A stretch of 22,450 nt of DNA from an uncultured Bryobacterales bacterium (GTDB lineage: Bacteria > Acidobacteriota > Terriglobia > Bryobacterales > Bryobacteraceae), in NCBI GenBank assembly GCA_937859895.1, contig CALMAV010000174.1, positions 1-22,450 on the forward strand, written 5' to 3'. Both the position numbers and the translations under genes were made by a program. Each line of letters starts with the position of its first letter. Within the stretch, counting starts at the first letter, position 1. A model generated the notes under the pieces. It did not search any database and had not been told where the DNA came from. It saw nothing but the letters and a program-made list of their open reading frames with translations. This document shows positions 1-9,272 of this stretch, piece after piece.

Positions 1-494
1 ATCTCGCCAAGATGGATCTGCCCTACGTAAACCTGCCGTGGCTGGGCGCGAGCCTAACGCCACTTGAGGCGCACACGCCTGAGATGAAGGAGGTTCTGAC
101 CGTTTCAAATGAACTCGTCGACGAACTGCTCGCGGCAGACTACATCGCGATCAGCACACCGGTCTACAACTACAACATCCCCGCCAATTTGAAATCCTAC
201 GTTGACCATATCGTCCGCAAAGGCCGCACGCTCGGCTCCACCGGCGAAGGCCTGGTGCACGGCAAAAAGTGTACCGTCCTGATGGCCTCGGGCGGCGTCT
301 ACACGGAAGGTTCGCCGATCCGCGATCGCGATATCGCGACCATGTACCTGCGGTTGATTCTCAAGGTCATCGGCATCGAAGATGTAACGTTCGTTGCAGC
401 TGGCGGCAGCAAAGTCGTCGACATGGGTCAGCAATCGCGTGAGGAGTTCCTCGCTCCCTTTGAACCCGTGCTCTTGGCAGCAACTCAAGCGTAA
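1..494 (+). CDS. azoR: FMN-dependent NADH:quinone/azo reductase (AzoR family), 5' end outside window
   Basis: The reading frame is open to the left edge, so the ATG at 12 is probably internal and about 35-40 N-terminal residues (the first flavin-phosphate loop) are missing. What remains matches the last ~160 residues of AzoR: a helix like 'SNELVDELLAADYI', the flavin-binding segment TPVYNYNIPANLKSYVDHI, and the loop ASGGVY, equivalent to MYNFNIS...LKNY and SRGGIH in the E. coli enzyme. AzoR proteins use FMN and NADH to reduce quinones and azo compounds by two electrons in the cytoplasm. The stop is 33 bp before the VOC gene, on the same strand, so the two are probably co-transcribed. Family call is firm; the physiological substrate (quinone detoxification) is inferred from the neighbour. 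Confidence 0.88.
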   Translation, partial: LAKMDLPYVNLPWLGASLTPLEAHTPEMKEVLTVSNELVDELLAADYIAISTPVYNYNIPANLKSYVDHIVRKGRTLGSTGEGLVHGKKCTVLMASGGVYTEGSPIRDRDIATMYLRLILKVIGIEDVTFVAAGGSKVVDMGQQSREEFLAPFEPVLLAATQA

Positions 495-527
495 CCCGCA
501 CCAGGAAGTAGCTCCGGGAGGAGCAAC

Positions 528-1397
528 ATGGCAACGAAGCCCTTATCTCTTACCCCTGTGGCTCAGCCCCTTCCGGATTCGGCGAGCGTCGGCGCAGCTT
601 GTCTGATTGTGTCCGATCTCCAACGCTCGCTGGACTTCTATGCCGGAGTGACCGGGCTCGATGTTCTATCACAGGAATCAGCATCAGCGCAGCTTGGCGT
701 AGCTGGAGATCAGAAGGTGCTGCTTGAGTTGGAACAGAGGCCGGGCGTTCACCCACTCAAGGGCAAGCGCCTCGGCCTGTACCACACGGCTGTTCGCCTG
801 CCATCGAGGGCCGATCTAGCCAGCTTTGCAAAGCATCTCTACCACCGCGGTATCCGTGCGGGAAGCAGCAATCACCTGGTAAGCGAGGCCTTTTACCTGA
901 TCGACCCGGATGGTTTGGAGATCGAGATCTATGCGGACCGTGACCGCTCTGAATGGCCGTGGCGGGGCAGCGAACTGGATGCGGCCGTGTTGCCGCTTGA
1001 TTGGCGTGACCTGCTTGAGACTCCGCACAGCCCTTGGACGGGCGTACCGAGCGGAACCACCATGGGTCACATTCACCTGTATGTCGGTGATCTGGAGAAG
1101 GCCGACCGGCTTTATCGCGTCGGGCTGGGCATGAATCCGCGGACGCGCAGCATCCCCGGTGCGCTTTTCCTCGCGGTCGGCGACTACCACCACCATGTGG
1201 GGTTGAACACCTGGGCCGGCCAAGTACCTCCAGCCATGGCGAGCGATGCACGGCTTGGGTGGTGGAGCCTGAAAGTACCTGAAAAAGAAAAACCTTCGTT
1301 GCAGGAAAGAATGCTTCAGTTTGGCTGGCTGCTCGGGCCTGGTGACTCGTTTGTGGATCCGTGGGGCATCACGCTGCGGTTGCTCCATAAAACGTAA
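528..1397 (+). CDS. Two-module VOC/glyoxalase protein, catechol 2,3-dioxygenase-like (CatE type)
   Basis: A 289-residue protein with two vicinal-oxygen-chelate modules, about residues 20-140 and 180-287. The first has LYHTAVRLP and DPDGLEIEIYADR; the second has GHIHLYVGD, YHHHVGLNTW and DPWGITLRL. These are the hallmarks of COG2514 (CatE-like) proteins, in which His, His and Glu hold a divalent metal; the candidates here are the His of YHTAV or HIHL, the His of YHHH and the Glu of IEIY. The start ATG follows GGGAGGAG at a proper distance. Such proteins open catechol rings or act on quinone/thiol adducts; in Bacillus, homologues sit in the MhqR quinone-stress regulon beside azoreductases, and the 33-bp spacing from the AzoR gene here fits that logic. 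No MhqR-type regulator is visible, so true dioxygenase activity is not proven. Confidence 0.86.
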   Translation: MATKPLSLTPVAQPLPDSASVGAACLIVSDLQRSLDFYAGVTGLDVLSQESASAQLGVAGDQKVLLELEQRPGVHPLKGKRLGLYHTAVRLPSRADLASFAKHLYHRGIRAGSSNHLVSEAFYLIDPDGLEIEIYADRDRSEWPWRGSELDAAVLPLDWRDLLETPHSPWTGVPSGTTMGHIHLYVGDLEKADRLYRVGLGMNPRTRSIPGALFLAVGDYHHHVGLNTWAGQVPPAMASDARLGWWSLKVPEKEKPSLQERMLQFGWLLGPGDSFVDPWGITLRLLHKT

Positions 1398-1468
1398 GGG
1401 CGCACCGGTGAGCGGGTCCTGCAGTGAACGGACGCCTTGTGGCTTGACTGAACCTTCCTTGAGAATAG

Positions 1469-2066
1469 AAGCAGGAACCTTCAATCACAATTGTCGGAGC
1501 TGGCCTAGGTGGTTTGATTCTTGCGCGTGTTCTGCACGTACACGGCGTTCCGGTCACGATTTACGAAGCGGAAGCGTCACTACAGTTTCGAACGCAAGGT
1601 GGAATGCTGTACATCCATGAGCAGAATGGGCAGCTCGCATGAAGGCTACGGAAATGTACGACGAATTTCTCAGCATCATCCATCATGGCGGCCAGCAGAC
1701 GCGCATCATGGATCGGACCGGTCGCCTGCTCTTCGATGATCCTGATGACGGTACGGCGGGTCGCCCCGAGGTTCCACATGGTGAGCTTCGGAGGATTCTG
1801 CTTACATCCTTGCCCTCCGATATGGTGCGCTGGGGCCATAAGCTGCAATCAATCAAAGCACTCGAAGGCTGTCGGCATGAGCTGATCTTGCCGATGGACG
1901 GTCCGCGACGACTGACCTGCGTCGAAAGTGCATGAATGTCCTTCTCGGTATAGCGTGCATTTTCACAGAGACTAGCGGATGTTGGAAGGCACACAGCAGA
2001 GATCGGTCACTATGCGACTTCTGCTGCTCTCGAAGACCTACTCCTGATCCGCAACGAAAACCGCTG
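1469..2066 (+). pseudogene. Decayed FAD-dependent aromatic monooxygenase (TetX/PHBH-like), 5' part only
   Basis: Three or four frames read in succession reconstruct the N-terminal half of a class-A flavin monooxygenase. From 1484 the frame gives the Rossmann fingerprint SITIVGAGLGGLILARVL, then QFRTQGGMLYIHEQNGQLA and a stop at 1638. One base later another frame (1639-1935) continues with MKATEMYDEFLSIIH, LFDDPDDGTAGRPEV and GELRRILLTSLP. A further shift near 1890 gives ADGRSATTDL, and from about 1978 ADVGRHTAEIGHYA and LLLIRNENR seem to continue. The first break is explained by loss of one A (GCAATG to GCATG). No in-frame start survives: a TAG lies at 1466, which would read ATG if one A were removed. 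The C-terminal FAD motif (GD...) is absent and the remnant runs into the 3' end of the opposing pullulanase gene. It probably belonged with the upstream AzoR and VOC genes. Confidence 0.8.
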
Positions 2067-5000
2067 TTGTGAGCGGAGGAATCGTTGCAATTCCACCCTT
2101 TTTGTCAAACGTCGATTGTCTGACGATTGGATCTGACGAGCGCTGCTGCGCCGAATGCAGATGCAGCTTGATCTCTTTGAGGATCGGGTCTGTGTAGGTC
2201 ACGGATTGATTGCTTGCATTGAAGAAGACCACTAGATGTCGTGGCCCTCCATAATTGCGACCGCCATCATCGAGTTTCATGACAATCAGCCCGGGTATCT
2301 GGTTCTGGCCAGTGTTGAGGAAAGTTAGATTGCTTTGCACTTCCGCTGACGTGGACATTCGGAAGAGGCCTGTGCTGTAGCGAATTTTAAGGAATTCCTC
2401 AAATGCATTCGCCGCGAGGCCGATGGTCGCCGCACTCGGCTTCAAAGCGGCGTTTGCCAACAAAGGTCGCTCAAACGTCCACTGCGCCTGATTAACATTG
2501 GCTAGAGGAAGCCCGATGCCCCAATTATTGCCCTGGCCCGTCCAGTCGATCTTGTTGAACCAGTCACCGGAATTGTAGCTGCCGTTATCCATGTCTTTGG
2601 ACCGCAGCAAATCGTCTCCGGCATTAAAGAACGGAATACCTTGCGCAAGCGCAACCAGACTCAAGGCGACGATTTGGCGGCGGGCACGCTGCTCGATTGT
2701 GTCTGCTCCAGCGCTCTTGATCTGGATTGCGTCGAAGAGCGTCTGATTGTCGTGCACCGAAACGTAGTTCACATCTTCAAGAGGGGAGGCGGCATAGCCC
2801 GCCGGCTGACCGCTGTAGGTCAACTGAGATGCGGTAACGACCTGACCGAGCGCGTCAGTGAAGCTGAAATTTTTTAGCGCGCCGGCCAGCGAAATACGAA
2901 TTAAGTCCTCGTCGTTGAGCAATGCTGTTCGCTGGTCGGCAAGTCCGGTGTTCTGGCTGGTGTAGCTGCTGGGATCAGTAAAGAGTCCGGTGGCATAGCC
3001 CTGCACCGGAAAGTCGGTGCCGAAGATGTAACCACCACGCACACTATCGCGAAGGCGATCGTTGAAGCTACCAATGCCAGTCCCGTAAAGATTGATCTGG
3101 CTCGCATTGGGTCCGATTGCATTGTTGGCTGCTTCTGCAATCTGAAAGCCTTCACCGTAGATGTAGATCTTCCTGCCCTCAACCCCGTCCTTTTCCAGAG
3201 TCAACCCATTGAGTGCGTTGCGAATGTCCATCATGTTGTAGACGAAGTGCAAGCCCATGGCGTCAAAACGGAATCCATCGATCTTGTACTGTTTTGCGTT
3301 AAGCACGACAGTGTCGATCATGAGCTTCTCCATCATCTGGTGCTCGCTCGCTGTATCTGCACAGCAGGACCCGGTTTCAAGAACACCGTTGGCGTCGAGG
3401 CGATGGTAGTAGTTTGGCACTAGTTCGTCGAGGTTCGCAGAGGGCGTCTGGCCGCTGGTGTAGGTGTGATTGAACACAACGTCTTGAATGACGCGCAGTC
3501 CTGAAGCGTGTAACCCCTCTACCATTTCACGGTATTCTTTTACCCGGGATGTGGGATCTTTCGCATATTGACCAGCTGGCGCCATATAGTGAACAGGATC
3601 GTAGCCCCAGTTGTAAGCGTCAGCCTTTTGAACTTTCTGCACGTCTGCTTGTTGTTGCTGACCATCGGGCGGGTAAGGAGCTAAGTCGCCAGGGTTGCTC
3701 CAGGTTGACTTGTCCTCGCTCACACTTCCAAAGTGAAAGGAGGGGAGTAGGTGTACGCCCTTCAAGCCGGCTTGAGCAAGGGCGGCGAGATGACGCATGC
3801 CGTTGCTCTGCAGGTGGGTGAAGGCCGCATAGGTGCCCTGGTCTGGCGCGGGTACGGTGGCGTCGCCCACGCTGAAGTCCCGGATGTGCAGTTCGTAGAG
3901 ACTTGAATCACTTAGACTGCCCAGCGCAGGTGAACTGACCTGATCCCAAAGGTGCGGTTTGTTGGAGTCGCCATCGAGGTCCGTGATTCGCGACATGGTT
4001 CCATTCAGAGAGAGATCTATTGAGTACGGGTCAGTGGTTATATTGGTGTGAAGGCTTTGATCCGACGCAACAAAAACCTTGGCGGCGAACTGGTAATATC
4101 TTCCAACCCATCCGCTGTCACCCTTAGCAACCCACACCCCGCCCCGCGGCTGCATCGAAATTCGTTGTTGCGGCGCTGTGTCCGTCTCGTGATCAAAAAG
4201 CAAGAGCGAAACGCTTTGCGCAGTGGGAGCCCAGACACGAATTCTTACCGGCGCTGGCTGTTCACCATCCGCCTCGTCAAGATCAAGAGGCTGATGAATC
4301 ACCACACCGAGTTTTCCCTTATAGGCGAGCAGCGCGTCCAGAGCGCCGAAACTCTGTACGCCTGTCGTGTACTTGAGAGCGCCGTCTGAAGCAGAGGCTG
4401 TGACCTGCAACTGGCCTTTCAGGAAGGCCGTGAGAGACTTGGGATCGACATTTGGCGGCAATTTGAAAAGGGCATAGCTGGATAGCTGCGGATAGCGCAC
4501 GAGCTCATCAGCAGTCAGGGTACCGCTGTACGGAGTGAGTGGTATTGCAGTCCCGCCGGTGAGCCCAGTTGCGGTGATCTGCAAGCTGGCGGTAGGACTC
4601 GAGGTCAAAGCATAGGTGTAGCCGTCGTGCGTGTAGATCGACTGCAAGGCAATCGTTGAGGCATCGATCCAGTAAGCCTGCAATTGGTTGAATGCGCCGC
4701 TGAGCAGCTGTGCGGCTGTGGGCTGCTGAAGGAAAACAGTTTGGTTGCCTGAGATCACCCAGCCTTCCAGTTGCGAAGGAATCTGCAACGCCTGATCCTG
4801 ACCTGGATCCTTCACGCCTGTCGTGCAATTGTGGATAATAAAACCCAGATAGCCATTTGTTACTGAAACGTCGAAGTACGGACCGGAGTTGTCATACCCC
4901 GCGAATTGGTCCTCGGTGACGCAAAAGCTGCCTGTCGGATCTGTAGTAGCACCATAAACATAGAGGCTCCAATTGTTGTAGTTGCCGTCCGGCCGGTAAT

Positions 5001-5460
5001 AGTGAATGCGCGCTTTGCCCGGAGGAATGGCCGGACTCGTACCGATGGGCGGTTGGTATGTGAGCATTCGATCGCTGCCCGAAAGCTCCCAAAACTCCTT
5101 ACCTTGAGTTGCGGGATCAACGTATTGGTTTGGTCCGGGATCTTTCACGGTGCCGTTGTGAAGGATGAGACCTACATTCTGGGCGTTGGCCGTCACTCCA
5201 ACGTCGAAGTAGGCGCCGAAGCTGTCTTTTCCCGTTACCGGTACCGGGCCCGCCTGAAAGTTATTTGGTTCCGTCGTGTCGAAGAACGCATAGATCGCCC
5301 AACCGGCGTAGTTGCCGTCTGGTCGAAAGTAGTGCACACGTATATCACCGGCGGGGATTGCTGGTAGTGTTTGCGCGAAAAGGGGTGAGACTGTCACGAC
5401 GCTGCAAACAAGAAGGAGGAAGAATCTCACAATGCGAGTTAGAAACGGCGCAACAGTCAT
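2038..5460 (-). CDS. pulA: Secreted type-I pullulanase (GH13) with two PUD/CBM41-like modules
   Basis: A 1140-residue debranching enzyme that should cut alpha-1,6 bonds of pullulan, glycogen or starch outside the cytoplasm. Residues 1-30 are a signal peptide ending in SPLFAQ. Two homologous starch-binding PUD modules follow (about 37-137 and 147-247), each beginning R(V/I)HY(F/Y)RPDGNY. A pullulanase N2-like region and a CBM48 fold (about 395-495) precede the GH13 barrel. The barrel has the pullulanase signature YNWGYDP (616-622), region I VVFNH (661-665), region II DGFRFDAMG with nucleophile Asp733, the acid/base Glu770 in YGEGFQ, and region IV VHDN (902-905). The C-terminal ~120 residues form a beta domain. 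The ATG follows AGGAG. It lies 100 bp downstream of the TonB-dependent receptor on the same strand, so the pair probably forms an operon. Its last codons overlap the monooxygenase remnant. Confidence 0.95.
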   Translation of the reverse strand: MTVAPFLTRIVRFFLLLVCSVVTVSPLFAQTLPAIPAGDIRVHYFRPDGNYAGWAIYAFFDTTEPNNFQAGPVPVTGKDSFGAYFDVGVTANAQNVGLILHNGTVKDPGPNQYVDPATQGKEFWELSGSDRMLTYQPPIGTSPAIPPGKARIHYYRPDGNYNNWSLYVYGATTDPTGSFCVTEDQFAGYDNSGPYFDVSVTNGYLGFIIHNCTTGVKDPGQDQALQIPSQLEGWVISGNQTVFLQQPTAAQLLSGAFNQLQAYWIDASTIALQSIYTHDGYTYALTSSPTASLQITATGLTGGTAIPLTPYSGTLTADELVRYPQLSSYALFKLPPNVDPKSLTAFLKGQLQVTASASDGALKYTTGVQSFGALDALLAYKGKLGVVIHQPLDLDEADGEQPAPVRIRVWAPTAQSVSLLLFDHETDTAPQQRISMQPRGGVWVAKGDSGWVGRYYQFAAKVFVASDQSLHTNITTDPYSIDLSLNGTMSRITDLDGDSNKPHLWDQVSSPALGSLSDSSLYELHIRDFSVGDATVPAPDQGTYAAFTHLQSNGMRHLAALAQAGLKGVHLLPSFHFGSVSEDKSTWSNPGDLAPYPPDGQQQQADVQKVQKADAYNWGYDPVHYMAPAGQYAKDPTSRVKEYREMVEGLHASGLRVIQDVVFNHTYTSGQTPSANLDELVPNYYHRLDANGVLETGSCCADTASEHQMMEKLMIDTVVLNAKQYKIDGFRFDAMGLHFVYNMMDIRNALNGLTLEKDGVEGRKIYIYGEGFQIAEAANNAIGPNASQINLYGTGIGSFNDRLRDSVRGGYIFGTDFPVQGYATGLFTDPSSYTSQNTGLADQRTALLNDEDLIRISLAGALKNFSFTDALGQVVTASQLTYSGQPAGYAASPLEDVNYVSVHDNQTLFDAIQIKSAGADTIEQRARRQIVALSLVALAQGIPFFNAGDDLLRSKDMDNGSYNSGDWFNKIDWTGQGNNWGIGLPLANVNQAQWTFERPLLANAALKPSAATIGLAANAFEEFLKIRYSTGLFRMSTSAEVQSNLTFLNTGQNQIPGLIVMKLDDGGRNYGGPRHLVVFFNASNQSVTYTDPILKEIKLHLHSAQQRSSDPIVRQSTFDKKGGIATIPPLTTAVFVADQE

Positions 5461-5560
5461 GACAAACTCCTGAAGACGCGGAACATCATCTTCGAACGAC
5501 TCCCTAGAACAAGGAACCGAAAGCGTCAGTCGAGCTGGCGCTCCGGTTCACTCAGGCGAT

Positions 5561-8500
5561 CTAAAAAACGAGACGAGCGGCTATCTGAATCTTTCGTGAC
5601 GAGCTGCGAAGCCCCGTAATGGCGCCAAACACAGTCCCTGCGTCTACGTTGCTCGGATTTGCAAAGCTCGGCGTGTTTGTCACGTTGAACGCGTCGCCAT
5701 GAAGCTCCAACTGCTTACCTTCAGCGATGTGGAGATTTTTTTGTATCCCGAGATCCATGTCGCGGAAACCGGGTCCGTACACCGCGTTGCGGCCCAGAGT
5801 ACCTACGCGCGTGTAAACGAGGTTTTGGGGGTTGTCGGTTGCCTTTTGATAGGGAAGATTGGCGGAGTCGAACGAGGAGGGATCAAACCAGTGAGAGAGC
5901 GTCTTCGGATACTTAATCGGGCCAACCTGGTCAGGCCGGTTTGTCACCTGCTGCTGGCCGCTGCCGCCTGCTTGAATGTCGACTGGTTGTCCCGTTGAGA
6001 GCTGAACAATATTGTTCACCTGCCAGCCACCAATCAACAGATCCAGTGCATGATTCGCGTTTCCGCCGAAACGCTGACCTTTTCCGAAGGGAAGGCTATA
6101 GACAAACGACGAACTGAAGATGTGCCGTTCGTCCTGGCTGGAATTGCCGTAATTCGCAGCCTGGTCGTAAAACAGCAGGACGGCAACAGGAGTTCCGCCG
6201 TAAGGACTGTTGGTGTTGTCGAGCGCATGCGACCAGGCGTATGAAGCTGTCGCAAGAAAGTTTGCGGCGCGATGCTCATAGTGCAGTTGCAGTCCGTTGT
6301 AATTGGAGCTGCCGTTGTACAGGTTATAAGTGATGCCGCCATCTTGATTTGCGTACGGCCGAGTCGTCGCACCAATGTGGTAGGCAGTCAGGTTATAGAA
6401 GGTGGAAAGCCGGTCTCCATGCGTACCGACATAAGCAGCGCTGAAGACATCCCGCGGACTGAGTTGCTGTTGTAATTGCAAATTGTACTGCTGCAGGCGG
6501 CTGTGCTGGTTGTTGACGTTGATTGCCGTGCCTCCAAGGCCCGCCGGAGGATTCGCAGGGTTGAATGTGGCGGTGGTAGCCGGCAATGGCAGTGCAGACG
6601 TTACGGCCGAAGGACTGGTATAGCCAGCGCAGGAATTGGGCGCCTGCTTTTGTGCAGTCTGACCGCTCAAAGTGATGCAGTACCCATCTTGTGCCAAGAA
6701 GTAATTGTTTCCGCTGAAGGGACCGTTCTGCCCCAACTGATTATTGATGCCACCATAATCTGGAAAGTAGAAGATGCCGTAGCCGCCGTGGAGCGCTAGT
6801 TTCCCATTTCCGCTGAGGTCATAGGCAAAGCCAACGCGGGGTGCAAAGTTTGCATAATCCTGTTTGACGATGGTTTTGGAGACACCATTCACACCCGCCT
6901 CGAGCACCTGTCCGTTCGTTACGTCGAACGAACTCTGTTGATTGTGAGCCTCATACGGCCAAGTGATGAGGTCATAGCGAATGCCGAGATTCAGCGTGAG
7001 CCGCTTGTTGACGCGCCAGTCATCCTGGGCGAATAGGCCATCTTCTTGGTTGATATTCGAGAAGAAGCCGGTCTGCGCCCCGATCTGGTATTGGCTTACG
7101 CCGCCTACAAGGTATTCACTCTCGTCGTACCCGGTGAAGAGCTGCGGGCTGTAAAAGAGGCCGCCCTTTCCCTCGATGGGCCGGTAGTAGTTAGTGACCC
7201 GACGAAGAAGTGTTCCGCCAACGCTGAGTTGATGGTTGTGAACAGTAAGACCTAATGTGTCGGTAACCTCGTAGATGTTCTGCGGCACTTCAAACGGACC
7301 ATAATCGCCCGTGTACTGGAGTTCGGTGCCGTACCCACCCGTCAGAGGGCCTCCTGTGTTCACCGCAGCACCTAGGGTCGTATTTTGGATCCCAAGGATT
7401 GCACCCGTAGAAGTCCCGTAGTTGGGAGGCAGGTAGCCGTAGTTATCACGGTTGTACGCAATGCGGGTCTCGTTGACGGCACGGGGAGAGAACGTGTGCG
7501 TGTATCCAAGGTCATAGCCACGGCCATGGAGGTAATTCTGCTGACCTGAAGCGTTCAAAAGGGGAGCAGTTCCGTTCTGGGCAAGTTGCGAATTCTGATT
7601 CGAACTGGTGTTGTCGTAAGAAAAACGGAAGAAGAACAAGTCGCTGCCTGAGGCGTTCCAGTCTAGACGTGTATCAAAGGTATTGTACTTACCGACTTGC
7701 GTTTGCTGGTAGAAGTAGTTTCCGATAAGCCGATCCGTGCGGGTGGGCAGCGGAAAGGCATTAAGGTAATTCACAGAGACGGGGTTGAGACGATTCGTAG
7801 GAATGATGTTGCCCGCGAAAGGGGCACAGGTAAGGGGATCAAAAATCTGACCTTTGCTGCCGGTAGCAGGATAGACGCTGTTTAGAGCGCCAGAATTAGG
7901 ATAGCAGTTTGGAAAATATGTGGTGTAGAAGGGGGCCGCCCCGTTTGTAATGCCACTGCTCGCCAAGACCGGATCAAGCAACTCAGTGAAGTTTCCTTGG
8001 CGCATCAGCGCGGTCGGCACGGTATCGTAGCCGCTTCCCGCAGGCTGTTGATAGCGCGTCCCTTCGTAGTCGCCGAAGATGAAGAGCTTGTTCTTGATGA
8101 TGGGTAATCCAGCTGAGCCACCGAACTGATTTCGGTTATATGGAGGCTTGGGTCCAGCGGGCGAGCCATTGTATGGAAAAGAGTAATTTGGGTTTGCCGC
8201 CCATTTGTTGCTGCGATAGAAATCAAACGCCGAACCGTGAATCTGGTTGGTGCCGGACTTGATGGAAGCGACAACCAAGGCTCCGCCAGCTCGGCCATAT
8301 TGTGCCGGTGCTACGCTCGTGTCGACCTTGAACTCCTGAGTAGCGTCTACGGGCGGGAAGAACAGGATGACATTCTGGAGACTGTCATTGTTGTCGACGC
8401 CGTCCAGGATGAAGTTGTTCGCTTGAGGGCGCGTCGCGTTAACGGAGAGTGCGCTTCCGCCAGTGTCTCCATGCCGTCCTGCCGTATCCTGGCCCTGTTC

Positions 8501-9037
8501 CGCATAGGCCCCCTGCGTCACACCCGGGGTAAGTAAAGCGAGGTTAAGGGCATTACGACCGTTTAAGGGTAGCTCGGTGATCTGCTTCGATTCAATTGTC
8601 TCGCCCAGAGTCGGGTCCGAGGTGTTCACCAGCGAAACCGCATCCGTGACGTTGACAACGGTCTTCTCCGCTCCAAGCTTCAAAGAAAAATTTAGAGTCA
8701 GACTTGTTGTGACACGGACCGTAAGCGCCTGGGTCTGAGTCTGAAACCCTGGAGCCGCTACGATGGCGGTATAGTCGCCTGCTGGAACAGCTGGTACGTT
8801 AAGCTCGCCATTCGCGTTGGAACTCCCGACCAGTCTTAATCCTGTCGCGTTGTTCACAAGAGTGACGCTAGCTTTAGGGATCGCGGCACCGGTGGTGTCG
8901 CTGATGGTGCCGATGACCCTGCCTGAATCACTTTGCGCTAAAGCAGTAGGCACTATCGCTATAAGAAGCGTTACCGCTGTGAACAACGAACGCGCGAGCC
9001 GCGAAGGAATGATGGAACGAAACGATTTCCTGGTCAT
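5561..9037 (-). CDS. TonB-dependent outer-membrane receptor, Oar-like with carboxypeptidase-regulatory N domain
   Basis: About 1158 residues from the chosen start. That start is the internal ATG at 9037, preceded by TTTTGGAGAAAGCCA; the upstream ATG at 9070 would add 11 residues and has no better ribosome site. Residues 1-35 are a signal peptide ending in VPTALAQ. Residues ~40-120 form a carboxypeptidase-regulatory-like beta-sandwich (GRVIGTISDTTGAAIPKASV, then NGELNVPAVPAGDYT). Next come a plug-like region (ITELPLNGRNALNLALLTPG) and a long barrel with many aromatic strands that ends in the C-terminal phenylalanine typical of BAM substrates. Acidobacteria encode many such receptors, thought to import oligosaccharides or siderophores with TonB energy. 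Location beside a pullulanase suggests uptake of maltodextrins; that is inference from context. It is divergent from the winged-helix/propeller regulator. Confidence 0.93.
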   Translation of the reverse strand: MTRKSFRSIIPSRLARSLFTAVTLLIAIVPTALAQSDSGRVIGTISDTTGAAIPKASVTLVNNATGLRLVGSSNANGELNVPAVPAGDYTAIVAAPGFQTQTQALTVRVTTSLTLNFSLKLGAEKTVVNVTDAVSLVNTSDPTLGETIESKQITELPLNGRNALNLALLTPGVTQGAYAEQGQDTAGRHGDTGGSALSVNATRPQANNFILDGVDNNDSLQNVILFFPPVDATQEFKVDTSVAPAQYGRAGGALVVASIKSGTNQIHGSAFDFYRSNKWAANPNYSFPYNGSPAGPKPPYNRNQFGGSAGLPIIKNKLFIFGDYEGTRYQQPAGSGYDTVPTALMRQGNFTELLDPVLASSGITNGAAPFYTTYFPNCYPNSGALNSVYPATGSKGQIFDPLTCAPFAGNIIPTNRLNPVSVNYLNAFPLPTRTDRLIGNYFYQQTQVGKYNTFDTRLDWNASGSDLFFFRFSYDNTSSNQNSQLAQNGTAPLLNASGQQNYLHGRGYDLGYTHTFSPRAVNETRIAYNRDNYGYLPPNYGTSTGAILGIQNTTLGAAVNTGGPLTGGYGTELQYTGDYGPFEVPQNIYEVTDTLGLTVHNHQLSVGGTLLRRVTNYYRPIEGKGGLFYSPQLFTGYDESEYLVGGVSQYQIGAQTGFFSNINQEDGLFAQDDWRVNKRLTLNLGIRYDLITWPYEAHNQQSSFDVTNGQVLEAGVNGVSKTIVKQDYANFAPRVGFAYDLSGNGKLALHGGYGIFYFPDYGGINNQLGQNGPFSGNNYFLAQDGYCITLSGQTAQKQAPNSCAGYTSPSAVTSALPLPATTATFNPANPPAGLGGTAINVNNQHSRLQQYNLQLQQQLSPRDVFSAAYVGTHGDRLSTFYNLTAYHIGATTRPYANQDGGITYNLYNGSSNYNGLQLHYEHRAANFLATASYAWSHALDNTNSPYGGTPVAVLLFYDQAANYGNSSQDERHIFSSSFVYSLPFGKGQRFGGNANHALDLLIGGWQVNNIVQLSTGQPVDIQAGGSGQQQVTNRPDQVGPIKYPKTLSHWFDPSSFDSANLPYQKATDNPQNLVYTRVGTLGRNAVYGPGFRDMDLGIQKNLHIAEGKQLELHGDAFNVTNTPSFANPSNVDAGTVFGAITGLRSSSRKIQIAARLVF

Positions 9038-9139
9038 TGGCTTTCTCCAAAAGTTCTCAGCCGCTATCAAATCGCGCTTCTAGGCGCGTGGACAACATGT
9101 AACGGCTCGACTGTCACCCTCCTCTCATTCGTGATTTGT

Positions 9140-9157
9140 ATGCAATAGCTACTGCAT
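9140..9157. promoter_or_regulatory. Imperfect 18-bp palindrome in divergent control region (candidate operator)
   Basis: The sequence ATGCAATAGCTACTGCAT is self-complementary except for one mismatched pair (A at the fifth base against C at the fourteenth). It lies midway in the 235 bp between the receptor start (9037) and the proposed regulator start (9273), where a regulator controlling both directions would bind. The symmetry is seen directly; the operator role is inference. Confidence 0.4.
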
Positions 9158-9172
9158 TCTCTTTACATACTT

Positions 9173-9202
9173 TTGCACCTTCACATCGAATTCTTTTAGA
9201 AT
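9173..9202 (+). promoter_or_regulatory. Candidate sigma70-like promoter for the propeller regulator gene
   Basis: TTGCAC (9173-9178) and TAGAAT (9197-9202) are separated by 18 bp and resemble -35 and -10 boxes. Transcription would begin near 9209, after the ATG at 9201, which supports translation from the TTG at 9273. Prediction by eye only; other boxes such as TTTACA at 9162 exist but are badly spaced. Confidence 0.35.
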
Positions 9203-9272
9203 GAATGGGTTAGCTGGAAGTATTCCCGGGCAAACCAGTTATATACTTAGGCGTCGCAGGAGGAGACCCAAC

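Noticed and set aside
105..488. Reverse-strand open frame of 127 codons inside the azoreductase gene
   Set aside because: Antisense to a clear AzoR sequence, with no domain of its own.
757..1484. Two long reverse frames (757-1251 and 816-1484) under the VOC gene
   Set aside because: Low-complexity, Arg/Pro-rich antisense translations of a well-recognised gene.
5461..5560. Possible separate promoter for the pullulanase in the 100-bp gap
   Set aside because: No convincing -35/-10 pair was found; read-through from the receptor gene is simpler.
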